Shown here piece after piece: positions 9,621 through 17,593 of a stretch of 64,000 nucleotides of DNA. Position 1 is the stretch's first letter; every line of letters starts with the position of its first letter. The stretch spans positions 62,001-126,000 of the forward strand of contig NZ_QHKL01000002.1 in assembly GCF_003947415.1 (NCBI RefSeq). The letters run 5' to 3'. The notes below the pieces were generated by a model. That model had not been told where the DNA came from. It did no database searches and was given only the letters and a program-made list of their open reading frames with translations. The stretch is from Amycolatopsis sp. WAC 01376. Its GTDB lineage: Bacteria; Actinomycetota; Actinomycetes; Mycobacteriales; Pseudonocardiaceae. The position numbers were made by a program, and so were the translations under genes.

Positions 9621-10837
9621 GGCGCCTCCTCGTTTCGGTCGGTGTACCTCGCGGCGGCCGGGAGTGGCCGGACGAGTTCGCCTTCGGTGCGGATCAGGCC
9701 GAAGCCGGTCAGCACCGCGAGCGCGTCGACGGTCAGCCGTCGCACGCCGTCCTTGCCCCGGTAGGTCTTGGCCCAGCGCGGGAACCGTTTCAGCAGTTTC
9801 GCGGTGGCGTTGCGCAGGTAGTCGGTCGTCCGCGGCTCGTCCAGCGCGTCGAGCAGCAGGAGCGCGGCGACCTTGGCGTTGCTGCCGTCGTCGGGGAACC
9901 GCTCGTCGGTGGCCAGCCCGTCGACGTCGACGAGCAGCACGCCCTCCGCGCGTTCTTCGAGGACGAAACCGCCCTGCTCCGCGGCGCGCCGCAGCAACTG
10001 GCGCCCGGTCGGCGACCCGAGGTACGCGCGCTCCTCCGCGGTCAGTTCGGCGAAGTACAGCACCGGGTCGTCGACGAGACGGCGGAAGACCGTATGCCGA
10101 AGCCACAGGTTCCGCTGGACGTCCGACGCGCTCGGCGTGTCCTCGTGGCGGCCCGACGAGAGGCCGTAGCGCTGCTCGTACGACACCGCCTCCAGCAGCT
10201 CCTCGAATCGCGACGCGACATCGTCGGCGGGCACGGCCAGCTGCGACGGCCCGACCGGCGCGGCGAGCATCCGCAGCAACAGGGTCGCGTCGACCCGGAA
10301 CAGCACCTTCGCGGTGGTTTCGTCCACAAAGGACTCCGGGTCGCCGTCGGCGGTTTCGAGGACGCCGAAGGACTCCAGCAGTTTGAGGACGTCCACGAAC
10401 GCGAGCCGTTCCGCCCTGGTGGCCACGTCGAACGTGGTCACGAGGTCGTCCGCGGCGCTCGCTTTCGCGACCCGGCCGGCGAGCAGGCCGATCGTGGTCA
10501 CCGGCACCGTGAGCAGTTCGGCCGCCACCACGCACAACAGGACGTAGCGACGGCGGTCGAACGCCGCGCGCCCGGAACGCACCCGTCGCGCCGGGCGGGT
10601 GGGATCGGCGGCCGCGCGGATCTTGACCAGCCGGGCGTAGCCGAGCCGGGGTTCGACGGTGAGCGTCCAGCCGCAGTAGTAGTCGAACCACTGCCGGATG
10701 GGTTCGCGGCGGCGCCGGATGAGGTCGAAGGTCTCGGGGGAGCCGCGTTCGCCGATCAGCGGGGTGGCCAGCAGCGCCCGGATCCCGCGCGCGACCTCTT
10801 CGCGCTCCGCGATCACCAGTTGGTTCGTGAGGCTCAC
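9617..10837 (-). CDS. jetB: Wadjet-1 DUF2398/TIGR02678 protein (JetB)
   Basis: A 406-residue winged-helix protein of the DUF2398 family, the MukE/MksE-like (kite) partner of the SMC motor. Recognisable features are the N-terminal RGIRALLATPLI, the block FDRRRYVLLCVVAAELL, and LVDDPVLYFAELTAEERAYL, all of which match in pattern the second copy at 26567-27760. The GTG start at 10837 overlaps the jetA stop by 4 bp (GTGA), and its own stop overlaps jetC by 4 bp, so the three genes are translationally coupled. Alternative upstream starts in the long open frame would run into jetA and are not credible. Confidence 0.88.
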   Translation of the reverse strand: MSLTNQLVIAEREEVARGIRALLATPLIGERGSPETFDLIRRRREPIRQWFDYYCGWTLTVEPRLGYARLVKIRAAADPTRPARRVRSGRAAFDRRRYVLLCVVAAELLTVPVTTIGLLAGRVAKASAADDLVTTFDVATRAERLAFVDVLKLLESFGVLETADGDPESFVDETTAKVLFRVDATLLLRMLAAPVGPSQLAVPADDVASRFEELLEAVSYEQRYGLSSGRHEDTPSASDVQRNLWLRHTVFRRLVDDPVLYFAELTAEERAYLGSPTGRQLLRRAAEQGGFVLEERAEGVLLVDVDGLATDERFPDDGSNAKVAALLLLDALDEPRTTDYLRNATAKLLKRFPRWAKTYRGKDGVRRLTVDALAVLTGFGLIRTEGELVRPLPAAARYTDRNEEAP

Positions 10838-12327
10838 GCACCGCCTCCGGCCGTACTGATCTCGATCTCGTAATCGGGGCCGCGGAAGACACCGCTCGTG
10901 GTGGTCAGGCGTGCGACAGCGCCGTTTCGCGACGGCCTCAGGACGATCTCGATCTGTCCGTCGGACGTCGTGCTCCGCCGGGTGCCGTCCGTGCCGGGGC
11001 TGCTGCCCAGCGCCTGGCCCAGCAGGTCCAGCAGCCGCTCGAAAACGGTGTGGTCGAGCTTCTCGAACGCCGAAAGCCGCACGACTCCGCCGGTGTCGAG
11101 CATGCTCCACGCCGACTCGAGTTCGGCGCGTTCCGCGATCGCCTGCCGGACCCGTGCCGCCCGGATCTCGGTGACGTCGCGAACGCGCCCGGTCCGGGTG
11201 AACCGCTCGGTGCGGCCCGCCGACCGGAGCAGTTCCGACACCTCGACCGGCGGCGCGTCGAGCCACGACGCCGTCGTGCTGACCACTTCCGGATCCGCGT
11301 GGGCGAGGTGCGCGTGCCGCGCGGAACTGAGCCCGAACATCGTGGACCACAGGCGATGCAGGTCCTCCTGCGCCGGGACGACGGTGAACCACCGCGCCAG
11401 CTCACGGAAATCGGCGACCGCACTGCTCGCGCGCCGCCGCGATTCGGTGATCCGGTCCAGCACCTGGAGCAACGTGATGATCGCCCGTCGCGCGACCTTG
11501 TGGAGCTCCTCGACCCGCGGCGTCGCCCCGTCTTCGGGCAGGAACCACGCGCGAAGCCCGCCCCAGCGGGCCTTGCGGAGCTCCAGCCAGCGCTGATCCG
11601 GGCCAGGCAGGGCGGCGCCGTTGAGCGCGCGCCGGTGCACCCGCTCGATGCCGTGGTCGTCGATCTCCTTGATGCGGGTGGCGATGGTGTGCGTGTGATG
11701 CTCGAGGTCGTTCAGGAACTCCTGCAGATACGCGACCGTTGATGCCTTGACCTCGTGGAACGTCGCGAGGTCGGCTTCGGCGTGCAGCAGGCGCTGGAGG
11801 TCGCCGTTGAAGCGCTTCGTGTTGTCGCGGAACGCCTCGAGGTGGCTCTCGACTTCGGCGAGCGTGCTGAACACGCGCCGGTCGGTGCCGTCTTCGAGCT
11901 GCTTCGCGAGCTCACCGAGCCGCTCACCCAGCGCTTCGAGCGTCGCGGTCTGGAGAGCACCGGTCGCGTTGAGCACCTCGTTCGCGCGGACCACACCCGC
12001 GTACGCCGCTTCGCCCTGCCGAGTGAGCGAGTACTGGAGATTACGGCGCTCGTACTCGGACGCCGTCCGGTAGTCGCCCGCGTGGTTCTGGACGACGTCG
12101 AGGTGGCCTTGGGTCCTCAGCTGGTCCAGCGCCTTGACCAGGTCTTCGTCGTCGAGCGTCTCCAGCCAGCCGACTTCCCGCAGCCGCGTGCGGACGTCGT
12201 CGATCCCGAGCGCCGTCACGAGCCGCTCGTTCGCCTCACCGAAGGCGTGCAGGATCGCCAGGGGGAGCCCTGATCTGCTGCCGTCGGTGAAACGGAACAG
12301 CTCGGGCGGAACACGGAGCGGATCCAT
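10834..12327 (-). CDS. jetA: Wadjet-1 DUF2397/TIGR02677 protein (JetA)
   Basis: A 497-residue protein of the DUF2397 family, the kleisin-like (MukF/MksF) subunit that bridges the SMC heads. It starts PPELFRFTDGSRSGLPLAIL. A winged-helix region LREVGWLETLDDEDLVKALDQL is followed by helical segments, and the C-terminal domain contains MFGLSSARHAHL, a motif also present in cassette 2 (AFGLSSARHL). The ATG at 12327 has GGAGG five bases upstream. It is the first gene of a three-gene minus-strand operon. Confidence 0.9.
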   Translation of the reverse strand: MDPLRVPPELFRFTDGSRSGLPLAILHAFGEANERLVTALGIDDVRTRLREVGWLETLDDEDLVKALDQLRTQGHLDVVQNHAGDYRTASEYERRNLQYSLTRQGEAAYAGVVRANEVLNATGALQTATLEALGERLGELAKQLEDGTDRRVFSTLAEVESHLEAFRDNTKRFNGDLQRLLHAEADLATFHEVKASTVAYLQEFLNDLEHHTHTIATRIKEIDDHGIERVHRRALNGAALPGPDQRWLELRKARWGGLRAWFLPEDGATPRVEELHKVARRAIITLLQVLDRITESRRRASSAVADFRELARWFTVVPAQEDLHRLWSTMFGLSSARHAHLAHADPEVVSTTASWLDAPPVEVSELLRSAGRTERFTRTGRVRDVTEIRAARVRQAIAERAELESAWSMLDTGGVVRLSAFEKLDHTVFERLLDLLGQALGSSPGTDGTRRSTTSDGQIEIVLRPSRNGAVARLTTTSGVFRGPDYEIEISTAGGGA

Positions 12328-12376
12328 GCGTCCTCCGGCGGATGGTGCGTGGAGCTACACGTTAGGGGGTCACCCA

Positions 12377-12397
12377 GACGAGTCCGAACGGACCGTC
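12377..12397 (-). terminator. Weak hairpin downstream of the lipoprotein gene
   Basis: GACG and GTCC (12377-12385) pair with GGAC and CGTC (12390-12397), with one bulged base and a four-base loop. It lies between the end of the lipoprotein gene and the start of the Wadjet-1 operon. No U-tract follows in the minus direction, so this is a weak call. Confidence 0.3.
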
Positions 12398-12414
12398 GTT
12401 TTCACGCAGAGTGC

Positions 12415-12741
12415 TCAGGTCGTGAACAGCTCAAGGTGCACGGTGGTCCCTTGGACGGTGACCTTCCGGACCACCCGGCGGCCGTCGACGATCCGGTCGT
12501 CGTTCATCACTCCGGGAGCGAAGTTCGACGCCTCGAGCAGCTTGGGCACGTCCTCCGCCGGAAGGGTGAGGACGACCTCGTACCTCGAATCGATGCCCCG
12601 GTCGTACTTCATCTCCAGCACCTTCCCGCTCGCCGGCATCGAGATCCCGCCGAACCGGAAGGCGTCCTCGGGTTTCGGGGCATCCGGTGCCGTCGCGCAA
12701 CCGGCCAGGAGGAGGGCGAGGACCGCCAGCAGGGTTTTCAC
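12415..12741 (-). CDS. Small lipoprotein, unknown function
   Basis: A 108-residue protein with a lipoprotein signal peptide: hydrophobic residues 4-13, then lipobox LLAGC with Cys15 as the lipidation site. The mature part is short and predicted to be soluble on the outer face of the membrane. It contains FGGISMPASGKVLEMKYDRG and ends VHLELFTT, with no family that I recognise. The start is GTG at 12741 with little Shine-Dalgarno. It is divergent from msrA. Confidence 0.75.
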   Translation of the reverse strand: MKTLLAVLALLLAGCATAPDAPKPEDAFRFGGISMPASGKVLEMKYDRGIDSRYEVVLTLPAEDVPKLLEASNFAPGVMNDDRIVDGRRVVRKVTVQGTTVHLELFTT

Positions 12742-12849
12742 CTAGCGTGAGACGCACGGCGGACGTAAGCGTTCCGTCACACCCGGACGGGGATGACAGG
12801 CGCGGTCCGGCACGTTGTACTGGATGTCAACGACCAGAGGAGATCAATC

Positions 12850-13344
12850 GTGACGGAAAAAGCTGTTCTCGCGGGCGGCTGCTTCTGGGGCATGCAGGAC
12901 CTGTTCCGCCGGCACCCCGGAGTCGTCTCCACCAGGGTCGGCTACACCGGCGGCGACGTGCCGAACGCGACCTACCGCAACCACGGCTCGCACGCCGAAG
13001 GCATCGAGATCGTCTTCGACCCTGCGCAGCTCTCGTACCGCCAGATCCTGGAATTCTTCTTCCAGATCCACGACCCGACGACGCGCGACCGCCAGGGCAA
13101 CGACATCGGCACCAGCTACCGCTCGGCGATCTACTACACCGACGACACGCAGAAGCAGGTCGCCGAACAGACGATCGCCGACGTCGACGCCTCCGGCAAA
13201 TGGCCCGGCAAGGTCGTCACCGAGGTGACCCAGGCCGGTGACTTCTGGGAAGCCGAGCCCGAACACCAGGACTACCTGGAGCGCATCCCCAACGGCTACA
13301 CCTGCCACTACGTGCGGCCGGAATGGCAACTGGGCGAGCGCTGA
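12850..13344 (+). CDS. msrA: Peptide methionine (S)-S-oxide reductase MsrA
   Basis: A 164-residue cytoplasmic repair enzyme that reduces methionine-S-sulfoxide in proteins. The catalytic motif GGCFWG (Cys11) is at the N-terminus. [41 protein letters not shown] and the C-terminal EPEHQDYL are typical MsrA blocks. The GTG at 12850 is chosen because GAGGAG lies about 8 bases upstream and because [14 protein letters not shown] matches the family N-terminus. An ATG at 12793 in frame would add 19 unrelated residues. Confidence 0.95.
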   Translation: MTEKAVLAGGCFWGMQDLFRRHPGVVSTRVGYTGGDVPNATYRNHGSHAEGIEIVFDPAQLSYRQILEFFFQIHDPTTRDRQGNDIGTSYRSAIYYTDDTQKQVAEQTIADVDASGKWPGKVVTEVTQAGDFWEAEPEHQDYLERIPNGYTCHYVRPEWQLGER

Positions 13345-13793
13345 TCGTCGCGCTGCACGTCTCGTCCGTGCACGCCTACGAGGGCCGTCCCTCCTTGGGG
13401 GCGCGCCCTGATCCTTCCCCGGTCTCGCGCGACCACGTCGTGGTGCGCGCGGGACTGGGGCTGGTGGGGGACCGGTACTTCAACCATCCCGCGCATCGTT
13501 CCGCCGCGGTCACACTGTTCTCTGCCTCGGTGCCCGGCGACCCACTGCTGGCCCGGCGGAACATCGTACTCTCCGGCTTCGACGTGGACGCTCTGCCGCG
13601 AGGCACTGTTCTTACTTTGGACTCGGGCGATGGCCCGGTGCGCTTCGAGGTGCACCGGCCCGCGAATCCCTGCGCGTGGATGGACGTCGTCTATCCCGTC
13701 GGTACGTTTCGGGCGCTGCGGGGCCGCGGCGGAAAGCGGTGCGTGCCGCTGGACGACGGCGTCTTACGCGTTGGGCCGGTAGAGATCTCTTAG
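13323..13793 (+). CDS. MOSC-domain protein
   Basis: A 156-residue protein resembling the MOSC domain (molybdenum cofactor sulfurase C-terminal type). The pattern [10 protein letters not shown], then [15 protein letters not shown] and NPCAWMD...[14 protein letters not shown] follows the family layout, including the Cys expected for sulfur carriage. The substrate is unknown. The ATG at 13323 lies inside the end of msrA (22-bp overlap), so the two are probably co-transcribed. Its 3' end overlaps the convergent TetR gene by 30 bp. Confidence 0.75.
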   Translation: MATGRALIVALHVSSVHAYEGRPSLGARPDPSPVSRDHVVVRAGLGLVGDRYFNHPAHRSAAVTLFSASVPGDPLLARRNIVLSGFDVDALPRGTVLTLDSGDGPVRFEVHRPANPCAWMDVVYPVGTFRALRGRGGKRCVPLDDGVLRVGPVEIS

Positions 13794-14342
13794 TCCCGCT
13801 TTGATCTGTTCCGTTGTCATGCTTCGCCGCTGGTAGACATACTGCGCCGCCGCCAGTGGCGCGAGCAGCGCGTCGGCCTGGAAATGCGCGTCCGCTTCCG
13901 GCTCGATCTCGCCGATCAGCGCGACCAGATGACTGTGGTGCAGCCGGTACGCGCCCGTGACGAACCGCGCCATCGGCGTCTCCGTCTCCGCGACCATGAG
14001 CAACTCGCCATGCGTCTCAAGTCTGTCGACGTACGCGTCCATGAACGCCCTGAGCCGTTCTTTCGGTGGCGCTCCTGGCCCGAGCGGTGGCGGCCCGCTG
14101 ATGAACGCCTCCTGGAACTCGCGCTCGTTCTCGTCGAGCAACGCCTGCGCCAACGCGCCCTTGTCCGGGAACCGCCGATACACGGTCCCGATCCCGACGC
14201 CCGCCTCCACCGCGACCTCGTCCAACGCGAGGCCGTCGATCCCTTTGGCCGCCACAAGCCTGGCCGCCGCGCGGACGATCTTCTGCCGGTTGCGAGCCGC
14301 GTCCGCCCGCTCTGGAGTCCCGGCTCCTGCGATGGGAAGCAC
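13764..14342 (-). CDS. TetR-family transcriptional regulator
   Basis: A 192-residue regulator. The N-terminal helix-turn-helix is clear: RNRQKIVRAAARLVAAKG, LALDEVAVEAGVGIGTVYRRF, PDKGALAQALLD. The C-terminal ligand-binding helices end [18 protein letters not shown]. The start is GTG at 14342. It is divergent from a cupin gene, and the shared intergenic region carries an 8-bp-arm inverted repeat plus an extra half-site, so it probably represses itself and the cupin gene. Confidence 0.9.
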   Translation of the reverse strand: MLPIAGAGTPERADAARNRQKIVRAAARLVAAKGIDGLALDEVAVEAGVGIGTVYRRFPDKGALAQALLDENEREFQEAFISGPPPLGPGAPPKERLRAFMDAYVDRLETHGELLMVAETETPMARFVTGAYRLHHSHLVALIGEIEPEADAHFQADALLAPLAAAQYVYQRRSMTTEQIKAGLRDLYRPNA

Positions 14343-14364
14343 TCGGTGAGCCTAACCGGTGGAC

Positions 14365-14409
14365 AAGTGGAACTTTCTCCGGTTAACTAAGTGGAGGAAC
14401 TTCCACTTA
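14365..14409. promoter_or_regulatory. Predicted TetR operator between divergent genes
   Basis: TAAGTGGA (14388-14395) and TCCACTTA (14402-14409) form a perfect inverted repeat with a 6-bp spacer, just before the Shine-Dalgarno of the cupin gene. A third copy of the half-site, AAGTGGA, is at 14365-14371. This layout is usual for a TetR protein controlling a divergent promoter. Binding is inferred, not shown. Confidence 0.6.
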
Positions 14410-14420
14410 AGGAGAATTGG

Positions 14421-14807
14421 ATGTCCGTCGAACACTTCACGAGCGCCGACGCTTCGACCTGGTTTCAACGCCTCGACCAGCAGATCTTCTTAGCCGACGT
14501 CCTCTCGCAAGACAGCGGCGCGGCGATGTCCGTCGGCTTCGCCCGCTACGGGAAGGGCGAGAAGAACCCGTGGAAGATGACCTATGACGAGGCCCTCGTC
14601 ATCACTTCCGGCACATTCACCGTCGAAGGCCCCTCGGGGTCGGTGACGGCTGGTGCCGGCGAGGTGATCTACCTACGGGCGGGTACCGAGGTGGTCTACG
14701 TGGCCGACGAGGACGCGGAACTGGTCTATGTCACCTATCCGCATTGGCTGACCGCCGCGGAGTCGTCCGTTGAAGCTCATCGCCTCAATGACTTCCACGA
14801 GGCGTGA
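14421..14807 (+). CDS. Cupin-domain protein (EutQ-like)
   Basis: A 128-residue single-domain cupin. TYDEALVITSGTFTVEG...AGAGEVIYLRAGTEVVYVADEDAELVYVTYP has the two cupin motifs and resembles EutQ-like ethanolamine cupins. The usual metal-binding His residues of motif 1 are mostly replaced (DEALVITSG), so catalysis is uncertain. The ATG at 14421 has AAGGAG at 14409-14414. An upstream in-frame ATG at 14391 falls inside the predicted operator and has no ribosome site. It is probably the target of the divergent TetR protein. Confidence 0.8.
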   Translation: MSVEHFTSADASTWFQRLDQQIFLADVLSQDSGAAMSVGFARYGKGEKNPWKMTYDEALVITSGTFTVEGPSGSVTAGAGEVIYLRAGTEVVYVADEDAELVYVTYPHWLTAAESSVEAHRLNDFHEA

Positions 14808-14833
14808 CGACTGGTTCTCCAGACCGTTTGGTT

Positions 14834-14867
14834 GCACGGAGAATTCATGGTGAAGAACTCTCCGTGC
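14834..14867. terminator. Hairpin between convergent genes
   Basis: GCACGGAGA (14834-14842) pairs perfectly with TCTCCGTGC (14859-14867). Inside it, after one mismatch, TTC pairs with GAA. It lies between the cupin gene (plus) and the DUF6907-like gene (minus), and so marks the left edge of the accessory region. Confidence 0.55.
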
Positions 14868-14890
14868 TGTCGAGCGTCCTTACTTCCCTG

Positions 14891-15442
14891 CTATGTGGCC
14901 ATCGATGTAGGGGCGGAAAGGTCGACGGCGAACGAGAGTGCATAGGCAATGGACAGCGCTTCCTCGACGGTAAATTCAAAGCCGTTCACGTTTCCCGGGA
15001 GAGTCAGCCGAACTTTGGGCGCAGACTCTCGAAAAGGTTGCTGAAGGTAGACAATCGCGAATTGGGCAGAGTGTTTGTATTCGTCCCCGATGCGGTAGCT
15101 ATCCAATTCCTGAAGGCTCAGCGGGGTAGCGGATTCCCACTTGCTGAAATGTTGACGATCTGCAGGCTGGTCGTATGCGTTGTGGGTTCCCTGGCACCAG
15201 CGGGGGCAAGGTTCAGTCTGCCACCATGGGCGACCTGTCAGTGTGCAGGCTTCCGTCGCTTCTTCGGCGCATGCCCAAACAGCCGGCGAATCCTGATGGT
15301 GCACCGGAATTCTTTGGCCTTCAGGGGCGTCGTCGGCGCCACATACGATGCAGGCGGTTCCCTTGAGTTGGTCTGGAGAAGGAATGAACGGATCTGGGTA
15401 TTCCGCGCCACGAGTCGCGACAGCTGTCATCTGACCGTTCAT
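14891..15442 (-). CDS. DUF6907-like cysteine-rich protein (copy 1)
   Basis: A 183-residue protein with a probable zinc site: two CxxC-like Cys (ACIVCGADD) and later Cys in WACAEE and EACTLTG, then the hallmark block RPWWQTEPCPRWCQGTHN followed by DRQHFSKW. The second half ends with FTVEEALSIAYALSFAVDL. I assign it to the DUF6907 type from memory of the PxWC...H motif. The same arrangement is found in the protein at 29358-29867, at the other end of the HerA/Wadjet-2 block. Its ATG at 15442 overlaps the stop of a small upstream frame as ATGA. The role is unknown. Confidence 0.7.
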   Translation of the reverse strand: MNGQMTAVATRGAEYPDPFIPSPDQLKGTACIVCGADDAPEGQRIPVHHQDSPAVWACAEEATEACTLTGRPWWQTEPCPRWCQGTHNAYDQPADRQHFSKWESATPLSLQELDSYRIGDEYKHSAQFAIVYLQQPFRESAPKVRLTLPGNVNGFEFTVEEALSIAYALSFAVDLSAPTSMAT

Positions 15443-15705
15443 GCCGCGCCCTTCAGGGCGTCGTCTCGGCGAGAAAACGAAACGTCGAACGCAGGGTTCA
15501 TGGAATGGCGATTCTCGTTGGTGTGCACTGCGTCGTCGACTCCGAACCACTTCCGCACCCCTGGTCGCCAGTCGCCTGCCGCCGCCGAAGTGGCGGAGCA
15601 CGGGGCGTCACCCTCGCCAACCGGGTATGAGCACAGTGAGGTGCAGGTGGCATGACCTCGTACCCGATCCGGGGAGCCTGATTTGGATAGAGCTGTCACG
15701 GACAT
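15439..15705 (-). CDS. Small hypothetical protein, coupled to the DUF6907-like gene
   Basis: An 88-residue frame with ATG at 15705, GGAGG three bases upstream, and a stop that overlaps the next start as ATGA. These two signals are the main support, because codon usage is less GC-biased at third positions than in core genes (as in its neighbour). The sequence has four Cys but no domain that I recognise. At the other end of the region the DUF6907-like gene is likewise preceded by an overlapping gene (sigma-like), so a small partner here is plausible. Confidence 0.4.
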   Translation of the reverse strand: MSVTALSKSGSPDRVRGHATCTSLCSYPVGEGDAPCSATSAAAGDWRPGVRKWFGVDDAVHTNENRHSMNPAFDVSFSRRDDALKGAA

Positions 15706-16009
15706 GATCCTCCGCTTCGATGTGGTGATCCTGCATGGTGAACTGGTCGCTCACTTACGAGACTCAGGCGAACCAGGAGTGTGATGCGGATTGCATGAAC
15801 TTCCCTCAGGGCTCAGGCCGGGTTCGCCAGTTGACCGTGGCCGCGACCGACCGCGCCGGTACTCTGTGGCCTCGTGATCGTGCCGCCGACGGAATTGATC
15901 ACAGGACGCCGTGGCGTACCTGTACTTCTGCGCCATCCGGGTAGGGGTTGCTGACATCGCCGCCGTATCGGTCGTAAAGTCAGACGCGGTCGGCCGCCGG
16001 GGAGGACGG
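15706..16009. other. Divergent intergenic region
   Basis: About 300 bases between the small minus-strand gene and the HerA operon. No convincing gene is seen in either direction. It must contain the promoter of the four-gene operon. I see no consensus -35/-10 pair that I would defend. Confidence 0.4.
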
Positions 16010-16522
16010 GTGCTGGACGCGCAGAATCACCAGGGAAAGTTCGGGCATGATTATATTCGCGCGCTTGCGTCCGCGGCCGGACTGCTCGTCTATGAATATG
16101 ATCTTGACCGGGTGGGAATCGATCTCGGGTTCAGGTTCCCGGGTCAGCCGGGCGGTTTGGCTTCGCCTGCCATCGAAGTGCAGGTGAAAACGTCTTCGAA
16201 CCCGAAAATGTCCGGCGATGAATGGCATTACGACGGGCTCACGGAGCAGCAGTTCAACTGGCTTGCCGGCCCCGACTTCACTGTGCCGCGCTACCTGTTC
16301 CTGTTGCCGGTACCGAACGATCGCAACGAGTACGCGCGGTTCGAAACCGGTGGGATGCTGTTGCACTATCTGGCGTTCTACCTGTCTCTCGAGAACGAAC
16401 AACCGATCAACGAACCCAGCACGAGTCGTCGGCGTAAGGTCAAGGTTCCGCTCGGCAACGTGCTGACCATCAAGTCCTTGTTGCGTCTGTTGTTCGATCC
16501 GGTTCCGGCGGGGGCGGCGTGA
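16010..16522 (+). CDS. DUF4365-type PD-(D/E)XK nuclease-like protein (HerA operon gene 1)
   Basis: A 170-residue protein with the layout of DUF4365: HQGKFGHDYIRALASAAGL, then DLDRVGIDLGF (Asp38) and, after a loop, IEVQVKTSS (Glu56, Lys60). D...E-x-Q-x-K is the PD-(D/E)XK nuclease core, so it may cut DNA. The start is GTG at 16010, with GGAGGA at 16001-16006; the frame is open up to 15911 but that stretch has no ribosome site. It is the first gene of a four-gene operon: its stop overlaps the next start as GTGA. It is the only nuclease-like member of the operon. Confidence 0.75.
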   Translation: MLDAQNHQGKFGHDYIRALASAAGLLVYEYDLDRVGIDLGFRFPGQPGGLASPAIEVQVKTSSNPKMSGDEWHYDGLTEQQFNWLAGPDFTVPRYLFLLPVPNDRNEYARFETGGMLLHYLAFYLSLENEQPINEPSTSRRRKVKVPLGNVLTIKSLLRLLFDPVPAGAA

Positions 16523-17580
16523 ACGGGCAGCTGTCCGTCGCAGATATTTCGAGCTACTTGGAACACGCCGGCTGGCGGCGACGTGACGAGTTGTGGCGCG
16601 GAGCTGCGCTGTGGACGCACATCGACGCCAACGACCTGCTTGTACCGGCACGTGACGGTATGGGTGACAGCGAGCTTCGTGTTGCCGAGATCGTCGAGGT
16701 GCTGGCGATCGTCGAGCAGCGGCCGGAGGAGGAGATCGTCCGCGACATCAACTCCCCGAACGCTGACCAGCACTGGTACCGCACGTTTTCGACAGGTATG
16801 CCGAGTGGGTTCACCACACTCCGGGATGGCGCGCAGGCGTTGCACGGCATGATCACAGTGTTCGGATCGGCAGCACGCGCGGTGATCGATGGTCCGCATT
16901 TCGCCTTCTCCGACGACGCCCCGGCACTGGTCAGCTCACTCGTAAACCGCATGGAGCTCGCTCCGACCCGTGCGGGCAGCTACGTCTTCCCTGTCCGCGT
17001 GCCGCTGGGTGACGATCCAGAGCTGACCAGGCGAGTCTCCCTGCAATTGCTGGACGCGACGGTCGCGGTCCGGGACGCGGCGGTATCCGGTGACCTGGCG
17101 GCGTTCGACAGTACGGTCTCCGCCGGGGTGTCGGCGGAGCTCTGCGAAGGCATGCGAAACCTGGCCGGTGCTGACGGCCACGCGCCGTTCGAGATCGGCT
17201 TCCGCTGGGCTAGGGGACTGCATGCCGAGGTCGCCCCGGAGAGCGTGACGTTTCCTATGGGCAGCGCCGAAATCATCGCCGCAGCTGCCGATCATCTGCG
17301 ACGTCGGAGCCCACGCGGGGAAGTCACCGTGACCGGTGTCGTCGAAGGCTTGCACGACCAGCCGGCTCACGATGACCGTTGGCGAATCCGCATACGTGGC
17401 GAGATCGCTGGCGTGAACGGCAGCCGGCGCGTGCTGTGGGCCCGCCTGAGCGGCCAGGACGCCTATAGCGCTGCTATCGCCGCGCACCAGGAGCGCCACC
17501 TGGTCCGCGCCCGCGGCGCGCTTTCCGAATCGGGCCGACGTGCGGAACTGATTACGGTCGACTTCGAAGTACTGGGCTGA
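16519..17580 (+). CDS. Unknown protein with OB-like C-terminus (HerA operon gene 2)
   Basis: A 353-residue protein with no family that I recognise. It is acidic and soluble, with no membrane segment. The N-terminus YLEHAGWRRRDELWRGAALW looks like a small alpha/beta domain. The last 80 residues, VTVTGVVEGLHDQP...RWRIRIRGEIAG...RRVLWARL...HLVRARGALSESG, have the strand pattern of an OB fold, which would suit single-strand or nucleic acid binding. The GTG start at 16519 overlaps the nuclease gene by 4 bp. It is tightly linked to the winged-helix and HerA genes downstream, so it is probably a structural or targeting subunit of the same complex. Confidence 0.7.
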   Translation: MNGQLSVADISSYLEHAGWRRRDELWRGAALWTHIDANDLLVPARDGMGDSELRVAEIVEVLAIVEQRPEEEIVRDINSPNADQHWYRTFSTGMPSGFTTLRDGAQALHGMITVFGSAARAVIDGPHFAFSDDAPALVSSLVNRMELAPTRAGSYVFPVRVPLGDDPELTRRVSLQLLDATVAVRDAAVSGDLAAFDSTVSAGVSAELCEGMRNLAGADGHAPFEIGFRWARGLHAEVAPESVTFPMGSAEIIAAAADHLRRRSPRGEVTVTGVVEGLHDQPAHDDRWRIRIRGEIAGVNGSRRVLWARLSGQDAYSAAIAAHQERHLVRARGALSESGRRAELITVDFEVLG

Positions 17581-17593
17581 CAAGGGAGTACGA

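Noticed and set aside
6330..9764. Long open frame (1144 codons) on the plus strand opposite jetC of cassette 1
   Set aside because: It is a GC-codon shadow of the real gene. Composition is low-complexity Arg/Gly/Leu with no domain.
9621..10892. Extension of the first SMC ATPase upstream to 10892 (1755 residues)
   Set aside because: The added part is Arg/Pro-rich out-of-frame translation of jetB. The GTG at 9620 gives the family N-terminus and a 4-bp overlap.
14804..15655. Plus-strand frame over the DUF6907-like gene
   Set aside because: The minus strand has the CPxWC and DRxHxSxW motifs shared with the second copy; the plus frame has none.
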